Shown here: in pieces, positions 1-9,800 of the stretch | How the letters are laid out: each line of letters starts with the position of its first letter | Position numbering within the stretch: position 1 is the stretch's first letter | Origin: Pelargonium nanum | Taxonomy: Eukaryota; Streptophyta; Magnoliopsida; Geraniales; Geraniaceae | DNA: 20,150 bases | NCBI GenBank assembly: GCA_036897485.1 | Contig: JAYMTF010002000.1 | Location: 1 to 20,150, forward strand | Direction of reading: 5' to 3' | Made by a program: the position numbers and the translations under genes | The notes under the pieces: generated by a model | Seen by the model: the letters and a program-made list of their open reading frames with translations, nothing else | What the model was told of the DNA's origin: nothing | Database searches by the model: none

Positions 1-1120
1 ATTGTTATTAGTTAATAGGGTGGTTTTTTGTAACCTATAGGATATGAAGAGTCTCTCAATTAGAGAGCTAGAAATGACAAACTTGGTAAGGTGGCAACAC
101 CTAATGCATTCTCACCAACTTTAACATACATAGTATGAATTTCTATGCAATTAAGTGCACAATACTTTAGTGCAAATTTACCTTTCAATAAAGTTATTTA
201 AGATACAATGAGGAAACACTGAAATTTAATGAGGTACAATCAATTTGCATCTACTTATTCAGACATTACCAATCAATATTTCACTAAGAAATATCCCAAA
301 GAAAGAAAGACACCACAACCTTATAAGCAAGAAGACTTGACGAATATTTGTTTGTTAAACTTATGAAAGAGTCATTTCATAATGGAACTATGGAAGGAAG
401 TCATATCCTATATTACTTTATTTGGTTTTCCATTTTCAAAGCCAAGGTAAGTTTCATATCTAAATTTATTCTTTTGAATATTTATTAAATTTCTCAATTA
501 TATCAATTTTCGTTTGCAAGATCGAGAATAACGTGATAATGTCATGTCGATCAATTGCTTTTAAGGTGCTAGTTCAAGGCAAGTTAAAACACTTGAAACT
601 AACTTACCGTACCAAAATAAAATTGAGGCCACAAAAATAGGCAAAGGATTCATTAAAGTGTGGATCATATGAACGTGATGCTTACGGTTTATTATCATTT
701 TGCAAAAAAAAAAAAAAAAAAGACATAATAGTAACATGTTTTGAAGCTATAGTTCATCAACAAGTGTGTGTATTAATGGAGGTTAGCTAGAGCAGCACGA
801 ACACGTGTTTAATATAGATAGAAGCAAAAGCCCAAAAATGGTATGTTGCATCAACTATCACTCTTCTTCGATTTCAGGCAACCGTTTTGTCCTATCTATG
901 CTTTGGCTACCTTGTTTGGTCCATGTTCATACATGGTATATGATTATGTACGTATATGCTCATACGACATTGACATTTCTTGAAACCATGTGTCTATTTA
1001 GTATGATATGAGAGGTGACTTTTATTTGATGGTCTATTTTGGCCTCGTGCGAGAGGTTGTTTGTTGTCACCTAACATACACGTGTACATCAACAAATTGA
1101 TTATGATCTAATTTGATATT
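1..1120. other. gene-free AT-rich intergenic DNA
   Basis: No open reading frame with recognisable protein features was seen on either strand. The only simple repeat is a run of about 18 adenines at about 704-721. A short open stretch at 805-1011 does not begin with ATG and resembles nothing I recognise. This may be diverged flank of the copia remnant that follows. Confidence 0.6.
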
Positions 1121-1545
1121 TAGTTAACGGTCTTATCGATATTCACACTTTCATAATTTCTTTTGGTAGAAAATTTGAAATGAAAAATCTTGACAAGCTT
1201 CGTTACTTTCTCAAATTAAGTATATGTGTTTGATTCGATTATTCGGTCTGACATTTACTCTACCAATATTGTTCTCCCGTGAAAGAGTATTGACGACGTG
1301 AAACTTTGAGTGGTGAACATTTCTCTAATCCGACTACTTATCGTTAGTTAGAGAGGACTCTCATCTATCCTACTATCACATGACTAGATATTGTCTATAT
1401 ATGAGGTGCATCAAGTTAGCTAATTTATGGAAAATCTCATATGTTCATCTTGTTGATGTCATTCATTTACGAATTGGTGCCAAGACTTCATGCTCATGTC
1501 TCCTCTTCTCTGTCAGTCTTCGACACGCATAAGAGTAGTTCATCC
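1120..1545 (+). pseudogene. decayed Ty1/copia reverse-transcriptase fragment
   Basis: Translating the plus strand in shifting frames gives the recognisable tail of a copia reverse transcriptase. At 1171-1212 the reading is FEMKNLDKLRYFL preceded by K, matching the family motif around FEMKDLG.LRYFLGIEV. About 120 bp further on (about 1330-1400) comes PTTYR, a stop, L.RTLIYPTIT, a stop, LDIVY, which matches the copia pattern PT.YRRLVG.LIYLT.TRPDI.YAV. A weaker stretch near 1450-1540 resembles the following DVL..LRYLKGT and S..S.SL.A.SD regions. Several in-frame stops and frameshifts make it non-functional. No LTRs were found around it, so it is an isolated internal fragment. The identification rests on motif order, not an alignment. 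Confidence 0.65.
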
Positions 1546-1570
1546 TAACAAACCAACCGACTATTGAATA

Positions 1571-1664
1571 CTTCTTACGTCCCAAAATGAGTGTCTCGTT
1601 TCTATTTTTTACAAAAATTAAGGATTATTAGACAAACAGGACACTCATTTTGGTACGGAGGGAG
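1571..1664. mobile_element. Stowaway-like MITE (Tc1/mariner type), 94 bp
   Basis: The right end reads gacactcattttggtacggagggag, read here as gacactcattttgg followed by tacggagggag. The left end reads cttcttacgtcccaaa followed by atgagtgtc. The two are inverted repeats of about 23 bp with a few mismatches. The terminus corresponds to the classic Stowaway end CTCCCTCCGTCCC, with three differences on the left. A TA dinucleotide lies on each side (1569-1570 and 1665-1666), as expected for Tc1/mariner target duplication. The element is too short to code. It sits just beyond the copia fragment, possibly inserted into its remains. Confidence 0.85.
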
Positions 1665-1666
1665 TA

Positions 1667-2600
1667 TTTTAATTTAATTTTCAAGATGTTACAACCTGAT
1701 CCATTGCTCGATGCTCGGGAACCCAAAACATGGTGCAATTCATCATGGGTAATTGCTTAGATAACATATCATATGCTAATCCCATAACATAGAATTCTAT
1801 AGACATTCACAAAAGTAGAATAAATCAAAAGAAACAAAAGCAAGCAACATTTGACAAGGAGCATGAATGGACTCAAGAAACAAAGCACTACCACTTGTGC
1901 ACCGCACATTGTTTTCAAGTTTTTTATACACATGCATGCTTCTGGCTTTCTCAAGCCACATGGAATCTGCCCCTAAATTACTATCGTTTTCTTCTAACAT
2001 TGAAGTACTCAAATACGAGGAATTGTTTTTAAGGGTTATATCACTTAAGTGTTTGTCTTTTCGTCTCAATGACATAAATGACCTAAGTTTTGCAAAGCTA
2101 TACCTATCTTTTCGTTCTGTTTGCATTCTTTTAAATTTAACGGAAAAATTCAAAATTGAACTTACGTGCAACTCACATGTACATTTCTAAAACCATTGTT
2201 TTCATTTTCACATTTAAATCAAGTTCTTGGGTTTGTTCTTCAAATTCTTTGCATCAGGGACGGAAAAAAATGGTCGTATGTGAATTGAGTGGGAGAGAAT
2301 GTTAAACGAAAGAATCCTATGTGTCTTATGAGTTGTCTTCGTCTTACGACATACTCATGTTCTCGCTATTAAGATGTTAACCGATGCTTATGTTTACTAT
2401 ACTTGTATAATTTTGTTGACCTAAATTATACTCATTGTGTTTGGCGCCCATAAATAAAGATGAACTTTTTCTCCAGATGCAGAAGTTTGACTCGCCGCAC
2501 ATGATCAATTCTCTCATACTGTGACACTCAGCTCATGCGGCCTAAACTTTTATCAGACCTCCTACAAGACTGGGAGACTAATGTCCTCAACAAGCAAACA
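1667..2600. other. gene-free intergenic DNA
   Basis: Open stretches occur on both strands between 1797 and 2190 (about 124 and 107 codons). They overlap each other, have no recognisable domain and lie in AT-rich sequence, so they look like chance ORFs. No splice-linked exons, RNA genes or clear repeat ends were seen here. Confidence 0.55.
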
Positions 2601-2735
2601 AACATATAACTTTATATATTTACGTGTATAAACCTCCACCGGTGAGGTTTATAAACCTCTGCCAGTGAAGCTCGAAACCGAGACCTTACAACTGAAACTC
2701 AAGGAATTTAACTACTTGGCAACAAGACTTTGATC
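2600..2735 (-). mobile_element. probable tRNA-derived SINE
   Basis: Read on the minus strand, 2722-2708 gives TTGCCAAGTAGTTAA, close to a tRNA A box (TGGCNNAGTGG). About 29 nt further on, 2679-2670 gives GGTTTCGAGC, close to a B box (GGTTCGANNC). This spacing and order are those of an internal RNA polymerase III promoter in tRNA-derived plant SINEs. Towards the presumed 3' end lies a near-perfect palindrome (2628-2652), part of which is repeated directly at 2651-2670. No cloverleaf is intact, so it is not a functional tRNA gene. Target-site duplications and a tail could not be fixed, so the ends are approximate. Confidence 0.45.
2628..2652. repeat. 25-bp near-perfect palindrome with a flanking direct repeat
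   Basis: The sequence ataaacctccaccggtgagg, followed by tttat, is self-complementary apart from one mismatched pair. Its first 20 bases recur diverged at 2651-2670 as ataaacctctgccagtgaag, a 23-bp period. It lies inside the SINE-like segment. Confidence 0.7.
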
Positions 2736-3117
2736 AAACAAATAGGTTTTTAGTGAGTGAATATTTTAGTGATCTCATGTACCTTCTATAACAATATTGG
2801 TAGGCCCCACCACCAAGTTGACCCATAATATACATATCTCCACTCCCATATCTTTCTCCTCCACCACCACCGTCCACGTCACTTTTTACTGTTCCACCCT
2901 CCGTCACTACTCCTTTTCCCCTCCTATGTCGCCCAGAACTCTCCTACCTCCCCAACCTCGCGCGTACCACAACCAAAGATACTCGCTTCCCAGCCGCAGA
3001 TACTTTCTCAACCACCCCGTGGCAATCAGACTCAGCGAGTACACCACCAGAGCGAGTAGGTTATCTCCACACCAACTTGTTCAATTCATGCACAATCTTC
3101 CAACCACTAGCGTCCCG

Positions 3118-3126
3118 CCACGTGTG
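3118..3126 (+). promoter_or_regulatory. G-box / ABRE-like element CCACGTGTG
   Basis: The core CACGTG (3119-3124) with a GT following matches the ABRE/G-box bound by plant bZIP factors. It lies about 290 bp upstream of the SnRK2 start codon, a typical promoter distance. Function is inferred from motif and position only. Confidence 0.5.
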
Positions 3127-3307
3127 ATTCTTCCTCCACAATTCTCCTCCTTCTCAATTTCTGCAACCCCCACTCCTCCAAATCATCAGTGTCCAATTCT
3201 CTGCGAGCTTAAAAAAAAAAAATTATTCTCTCAAATATCAGCTTTTTTCAGTTCTTGAATTCAGATTCTGAAGATGCTCAGCTCAGAAAAGTAACAAGCC
3301 AAGACTG

Positions 3308-3359
3308 TATAAATATATGTATATTTTTTTTCAGCAAACGTAGCAATACTGTATAAATA
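3308..3359 (+). promoter_or_regulatory. duplicated TATA box segment
   Basis: TATAAATA occurs at 3308-3315 and again at 3352-3359, each inside a copy of actgtataaatatat. The two copies are 44 bp apart. A start about 30 bp downstream would give leaders of roughly 75 nt or 30 nt before the ATG at 3413. Either or both boxes may be used. Confidence 0.55.
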
Positions 3360-3412
3360 TATATTTATATATATAGTGAGTGGTGGTTCAGTGTTTTTGT
3401 TGAGAGCAAAAT

Positions 3413-5097
3413 ATGGAGAGATATGAGATTCTGAAAGATATTGGGTCTGGGAACTTTGGAGTAGCCAAGCTGGTGAGAGATAGATGGAGTGGTGAGCTCT
3501 ATGCTGTCAAGTACATTGAGAGAGGCCAAAAGGTTCCATCTTTCTTCAAATTTCTTGTGTTTTTTACTCTTCTCAATCTGAATTTCATCTGGGTTTGTGT
3601 TTTTTTTCAACTGGGTTTTGGTTGTTTTTGTCATTAATTTAGTGGTTTGCACAGATTGATGAGCATGTGCAGAGGGAGATTATCAATCACAGGTCCTTGA
3701 AGCATCCCAACATAATCAGATTCAAGGAGGTATATATATATATATATCTAAGAGATTCAGATAAACAATCTGTTTGTGCTTATAAATTTATTGATTTTGT
3801 TTTTGTTTTATGTGCTTGAAGGTTCTGCTAACACCAACTCATCTAGCCATTGTAATGGAATATGCTGCTGGAGGAGAGCTTTTTGAGAGAATCTGCAATG
3901 CTGGAAGGTTCAGTGAGGACGAGGCCAGATTTTTCTTCCAGCAATTGATATCTGGAGTCAGCTATTGCCACTCAATGGTACTAATACATATTATTTTCTC
4001 AAGTGAGACCAATACAAAATTGACAATTCCTATGTATATTGTTTGATTGTTTACACAATTTGATTTGTTGCAGCAAATTTGCCATAGAGATCTTAAGTTA
4101 GAAAATACACTCCTAGATGCAAGCTCAGCCCCGCGCCTCAAAATCTGTGACTTCGGATATTCCAAGGTAATGATCAAACTAGTTGTAATGTTTCAAAATC
4201 GGATCCAACATCATTTTTAGAACAATATTTAGTAATCTAATTAGTGTTTGTAACTTGTTTTATACTTTTATAGTCATCAGTGTTCCATTCGCAACCCAAA
4301 TCTACAGTGGGAACACCAGCATACATAGCTCCGGAGGTTCTGTCAAAGAAAGAGTATGATGGGAAGGTAATTTTTGTATTTCTATTTTCTATACTTAGTG
4401 TTTGGATAAGAATTTTTGTGCCCAATTATATGTGTAGATAGCAGATGTTTGGTCTTGTGGAGTGACCTTATATGTGATGCTGGTTGGAGCCTACCCTTTC
4501 GAAGACCCAGACGATCCTAAAAACTTCAGAAAAACGCTTCAGGTTCTTGATTATACATACCACAATTCACAACTGTGTTCTTGAATTTACTCTGCTTACT
4601 GTTTTGTATGGCTCATGACAGAGGATTCTCAGTGTCCACTATTCGATTCCGGACTATGTTAGAGTCTCAATGGAGTGTAGGCACCTTTTGTCTAGGATTT
4701 TTGTGGCCAACCCTGAAAAGGTAATGGCATAAGTTGATCAGCTGTTTGTTGAAATGTTGTAAAAACTGTCACATTGCTATAATTTTGGGTAAATTTGTGT
4801 ATGCAGAGAATAAGCATTCCAGAAATCAAGAAACACCCATGGTTTCTCAAGAACTTGCCAATAGAATTCATGGAGGAAGCTAGCTCAGAAGAAGGTGAGA
4901 ATGGTAACGAAACGACGTCGCAGCAGAGCATAGAGGAGATATTGTGCATAGTGCAAGAGGCAAGAAGAGTAGCAGATGGGGTCAGATCAGTTGGAGGAGC
5001 TTTTCTTGGAGGGAGCATGGAAATGGATGACATTGAAGAAGATGGAGATATTGATTTAGATGTAGAGACTAGTGGTGATTTTGTATGTGCAGTGTGA
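3413..5097 (+). CDS. SnRK2: SnRK2 serine/threonine protein kinase, group 2 (SnRK2.7/2.8-like), 8 coding exons
   Basis: The coding exons are 3413-3532, 3655-3729, 3822-3977, 4074-4166, 4274-4366, 4438-4542, 4622-4720 and 4807-5097. All have GT-AG borders and phase 0, giving 343 residues, a full-length SnRK2. Seen in the protein: glycine loop GSGNFGVA (11-18), AVKY lysine K33, helix-C E48, catalytic HRDLKLEN (121-128), DFG (143-145), activation loop with S154 and S158 aligning to OST1 S171 and S175, and APE (167-169). After the kinase domain come the SnRK2 box [14 protein letters not shown] (about 287-300) and an acidic tail from 318 ending GDFVCAV. The family phosphorylates targets in osmotic-stress and ABA signalling, in cytoplasm and nucleus. 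The MERYEI start without an N-terminal extension and the GDFVCA. end match group 2 (AtSnRK2.7/2.8) rather than OST1. Which paralogue is unresolved. The upstream G-box suggests stress control, by inference. Confidence 0.96.
3731..3747 (+). repeat. (TA)n microsatellite at a 5' splice site
   Basis: About 8.5 TA units begin one base into SnRK2 intron 2, so the donor dinucleotide GT (3730-3731) merges with the repeat. Confidence 0.9.
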
Positions 5098-5480
5098 GGT
5101 TTGCTAGGAAATGGTTGATGTTGATTTCCCTCAGCTGTCTGTTTGCTTGGAATGTGATTGTGGATGATATTGATAGGGCCACTTGTATAAATATTTTATG
5201 CTCATGCAGCTAAGCTTTTTTCGCCAACTCTAGACAATTTCCACCACTTCTGTTGGCTCATCTATGTATCTATTCGTCAAACAAAAAAATTGAGCAACAG
5301 ACCTTTCATCCAAAGAATCTTACACAACTTCTGTAGGAGTTCCGTTTACACGGAAGCTCCACTCTTACTATTTTTGTTTTGTTTTGAAATAGTACATCGA
5401 GTACTTGACAAGAAATACATATATAATATCTACTCCATATCTCACTTATACCTTATCTATCACAAATTCCAAACTAGGAT
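5098..5480 (+). other. SnRK2 3' flank
   Basis: This follows the SnRK2 stop codon and should contain the 3' untranslated region. No canonical AATAAA was seen close to the stop; the AT-rich run near 5186-5200 is a possible polyadenylation region. The rest holds no gene I can support. Confidence 0.4.
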
Positions 5481-5540
5481 ACCACGGTGACTCAAACCCG
5501 AAACACTACAGTGCATAAGTGGTGCAATAACCAAGCCCGT
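5480..5540 (-). mobile_element. possible second tRNA-derived SINE fragment
   Basis: On the minus strand, 5499-5489 gives GGGTTTGAGTC, a good B-box-like sequence. About 22 nt upstream, 5533-5521 gives TGGTTATTGCACC, a weak A-box-like sequence. No ends, tail or target duplication were found. It may be only a fragment of another repeat. Confidence 0.3.
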
Positions 5541-5946
5541 GGGTTGTTGGTCTCTACTCTTACTATAACTTCCCGTGGAAGCTCTTTCTTTTGGTTAAAT
5601 TTCATCACCACCTCTCAACCATTAGAACATATAATGGTTTAAATTTCATTTCTACCTCATTCTTTGATTAAATTTTATTGAACCAAAAACCAATTGTGTT
5701 TACTGTCGTGTATTGTTTTCAACGTAACGAAGATGAGACCAACATTTGTTTAGTGTTGAAAACAACTAACCAAGAGGCATGACAGTTGACCATTTTATAC
5801 GTTTGATAGTTAATGACGTCCAATTGATGGTCGACCACATTCATATGTTTAATGGTCGACCACAGTATATAATTGATCGACCGTTGTGTTATATGGTTAA
5901 CTATCATCTCATTTTTCATGGTCGTCCACATTCTCTTAAGCATATA

Positions 5947-5977
<31 letters not shown>

Positions 5978-6866
5978 AAATCCTTCTCATAGCTATTTTG
6001 GTGTTAGGAACATTTTAGACTGCTAACACCAAAGGGAGAAGAAGAGAACTTTGTACAACTTCTCTTTCCTAATTTTCTCTAACGTAGCATTTGAATCAAA
6101 AATCGCAATGGAAATGAAATTTTCATTGTTTAGTCACGAGAATGACTCTGGAATACAAATAATCTTCCTTCTCATTCCCCAAAAAGTTAACCTAAATGCT
6201 ACTTAATCTTAGATATAGAAGTTGATGTCATCAAGAAAGCCAACCATAAACCAAGCAAACACCCAAAGTTTACTTGAATATTTGTTTTTCTTGCCAACAT
6301 CCAAATACTGTGTATTAAGGGAAAAGAAAAAAACAAAAAAATGGGGATCCATACCATAAGCATTGTCCTTCGACCTATCCACCTGAAAATCATGTGTTAG
6401 CTTTTGTGCTAGCATAAATATACAGGCCTGTTAGTTTTGAGACCATTGCAACTCCATATACGAAAAAAAACTTCCCAATCTCTGTTACCTAAACAGTGAG
6501 CTCTACATACACATCTTCTCTAATAAAATGTAAACAAGATGTGTGTAGAGGTCCCCAAAAAATAATGATATCTTCCCTAAGTTTGTTACCTTCCCCATCG
6601 GTCTACACACATTTCTGGCCTTATAGTCCTTTTCCTGTTCATGGATCATCCTGTTAAGAAAGGGTCAATGAGGAAGACAGGATTAGATAAATGAAGATTA
6701 TAATTAAGCAATTGTATCACGAGTTTTAGGGCCTAGCATTCAGCTATCAGAGCTGAGCTAGCTTTAAGCGGAGAACATCAGGATGCTACTCATTTTCTGG
6801 CAAATAACCCCCCATAGTTGGGTCCGTGTCTGGCTTTAGTGATAGTTTCGGAGGCCTACCTCGGCC
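5541..6866. other. gene-free intergenic DNA between SnRK2 and the linker-histone-like gene
   Basis: It contains the TGGTCGACCA repeat cluster, an (AT)n plus poly-T run at about 5943-5977, and a short inverted repeat at 6501-6550 (ctctacatacacatctt against aagatgtgtgtagag). Open stretches at 5719-5979 and 6199-6415 lie over repeats or lack recognisable features. The part nearest 6866 should include the 3' untranslated region of the minus-strand gene. Confidence 0.5.
5783..5935. repeat. degenerate repeats built on TGGTCGACCA
   Basis: The palindromic core tggtcgaccac occurs at 5828-5838 and 5853-5863 (25 bp apart). Diverged copies lie near 5875 (tgatcgaccg) and 5919 (tggtcgtccac), with a weaker copy near 5785. 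The inner part is bracketed by gatagttaa (about 5805) and ttaactatc (5897-5905). It may be a decayed foldback element. Confidence 0.55.
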
Positions 6867-9800
6867 TCACTTTGGTGATGAGTCCCCCATCTCTGTCCGG
6901 CCATTAATTTCTTCTACCAAGTGATTTAGCCCTTCAACTACTTCATTTGCTTCAAATTGTGGTTGGTTTTGTTCTCCAATTATACCAAGAGTTCCTCTCT
7001 GTGCGTCTGGACTCTTTGCCTCTGCTTGTTTTTGATGTTGATCCTCCTCCTGCTCTAGACATTTCTTCTTTTCTTTTTTCATCACAGGGTTGGATGCGTC
7101 ATTCTCAAGAGTATGCATTTCGAGCAACCGATCCCGAACCTTTTTGGTCTTCTCCAAAAGTTTGCTATATGTTTTCTATATTAAATATAAAACAAAATCT
7201 GATAATTAAGATATATCTATTAAGAAAGAAATTATTTTCACTTTTCAGAATATTTCATGTCTTGAACATTCACCTTCAATAAAAGTAGTTCCACATCAAC
7301 AAAAACTTTTTGCTTCTCAGATGTAAGCTCCTGCATATCTCTTGAAATATTCAAGGGAAAAGGTCACAGCTGAGCCGACATATCTCTAAGATGAAAACGG
7401 AAAGAATAAGATCATTAATAATAAGGTGGTTTGAGGCCCCCTGGACTTGTTGTAATTTAGGAGTTAGCCCTTAATGTTTTTGCTTGTTTTGATCCTTTGA
7501 CTGACTTTTTTTTAGTCCTTATAATCGGCGGCTGGATCTAGTAACAGGATTCCACATCAGCGTGCCAGATTTGAGACCAAAATTTTGAATTATTGTCTGT
7601 GCTCTGTTGATTCATTTAGCAAGACCCACACTTCTGAAGGATATTTGACCTAAATCTCGGTCGACTGGACCCTAGTAATGGGCATATGAGATTTATGAAT
7701 GGCATAAGATAAATATAGGATTTAGTTTGTTCCAGGAAATTGTAAACCATGTTAAAGCAATATCTATCATAGGAGCGCAATTTAACTTCCCGGGTAGAAA
7801 TTAGGCATATTGGGCAGTTGAGGGGGTTATGTGGAAATCATGTCTCTGGCTGAGATTGTGTCGACTTTGCCTGAGGTATCTAAGGTGGTGACGGAAGCAC
7901 CTCTAGCTGCGTCTCTGATTTTTTTAGCTCACCCGAAACGACGTCGTTTTGGATGAACACTACCGTTTTGGGTTACTAACATGGCAAGTCGGGTGATATG
8001 ACACACAGAAGTGTCATTTTGTGCTAACATGGAATCCTGTTACCGGTTCCAGCCTGTTATCTGGACTAACTTTTTATTTTAAAAAAGGCTAGTCAAAGGA
8101 CCAAAACAAACGAAAACCCTAATTAAGGGCTGACTCCTAAATTATAACAAGTCCAAGAAGTCTCAAACCATATAACCCTTAATAATAAGGAATAAGAAAA
8201 TTACTTTTTCATGTTGGCCATCTCCTCCTTGAGCTGGTTCACTTCCATTGCTAAGATGGGGTTGTGGTACGAAATACTAGGCCCCGTCCCAAACTAACAA
8301 AGTCAGCACAACAGCACAAGATCGACGGGAATACATAAGATCAATTATAGCAGGTGAAAGGGTATTACCTCAATCTTTGGGCAACCTCCTGTTTGAGCTG
8401 CTCCAGCTCGTTAGCACAACCAGAATCCTGACAATCAGCCTGCCTTACCAACTCAGGTCTTTCTAACTGATGTAGCAATATGCAGGATAAAAAAAGTCTC
8501 AGAATTATGAATGTCAGTACAAAAAAAAAAAAAAAAAACTAGATTACCAAACGAGCAAGAAATAAACTAATTTGATATACCAATGTGCAGAAAAAAGCAA
8601 ATATAAGTACTACGGAAATACAAATAAATAAAGGTTTCGAGAAAGGGCCTCGGATCGGCAAATTCAAGATAGGAAAATGTGCAATAAGAAAATCTAAGAA
8701 CTAATCAAACAAACAATTTAGAACACAAGAACTACTTGGTATGGGTAATTAGTTGGCATTCATGGGACAAGACATTGAGAATGATTAATGATCAAAGTAG
8801 CGGAATAAGGAAAGTAGAACTTAATTTTCTCAAACTCTCATTCCCACAAACTCACCACCGACTTCACACTACAAAAAATGTTGCATGCCACACACAGGAC
8901 CACCACAAGCTTTTGCCTCAAAGTAGTTGATGACCTCACCGAAAAGAATGAAGCACAAAGGTGGTAATTAATATTCAATAAGAAAAGGACCAAGTGCAAA
9001 TTCTCTGCTCATTTAAGAAAAAACGAATCTCACAGAAACCTAAAATTGGTTAAGCTAGATATGTTACGATAAGGAATGAATTATGAATTATTACGGAAGC
9101 ATGTGGCAGCGTTAAGAACAATAAATGTCACCCAAGTTAGCATTGGATTACACATATACTGAGCAAAATCCTCAAGTGAAGTGAAATCACCAACTGGGGA
9201 AGACTCATATTTACCTTCCTACTCGGGCATATTACTTTAAACAACTAATTATGCATTTGAAATTCAAAGCTTAACTAAACAAAGAAAAGTACTGTGTATA
9301 CAAGAGGAGGAGCCGAGGAGAGAAGTTACCTGAATTTCGGTCATCACTTGATTCTGCTGCGCTTCACTTCCTTCCTCAAAAGCTTCAATTTGCAGTTCTT
9401 GATTGAGTTCACTTCCTTCCTCCATTGCTTCAATTGGCAGCTCTTGATTGATTTCACTTCCTTCCTCCATTGCTTCAATTTGCAGCTCCTGATTGAGTTC
9501 ACTTCCTTCCTCAATTACTTCAACCTGCAGCTCCTGATTGACTCCGTCCCAATTTTCACTTGCATTATTAATAGATACATCAACTTCCATGGTCCCCATA
9601 TCAGCCTGCATTTCGTCCTTCCCAGCGCCACGATTTTCTTCACAACGATTCTCGTTTCGCCTTCCCTTTCTCCTCTGCTTTTCTTCACAACGATTCTTGT
9701 TTCGCCTTCCCTTTCTCCTCTGCTTCCTCACCCTTCCGGGAAGTATGTACCGTCCCGAAGCCGTGAAAACAATCTCTCCAGCCTCGCATAGCTTATCCAG

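Larger units (their letters stand above)
2740..3412 (+). promoter_or_regulatory. promoter and leader region of the SnRK2 gene
   Basis: This is pyrimidine-rich, gene-free DNA directly upstream of the kinase start codon. It holds an ACGT core at 2876-2879, a G-box at 3119-3124, and TATA motifs at 3308-3315 and 3352-3359. The stop-free stretch 2797-3258 has no ATG start and looks like C/T-rich leader or promoter rather than coding sequence. The real transcription start cannot be fixed from sequence alone. Confidence 0.6.

Noticed and set aside
1797-2190. overlapping open frames on both strands (about 124 and 107 codons)
   Set aside because: They overlap on opposite strands, have no recognisable domain and lie in AT-rich DNA beside transposon remnants.
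2600-2735. functional tRNA gene
   Set aside because: A and B box-like motifs exist but no cloverleaf with paired acceptor stem can be drawn, so a SINE is more likely.
2797-3258. 153-codon open stretch upstream of SnRK2
   Set aside because: It starts with TTG rather than ATG, is low-complexity (Ser/Pro/Thr from C/T-rich DNA), ends in a poly(A)-derived lysine run and lies where the promoter and leader should be.
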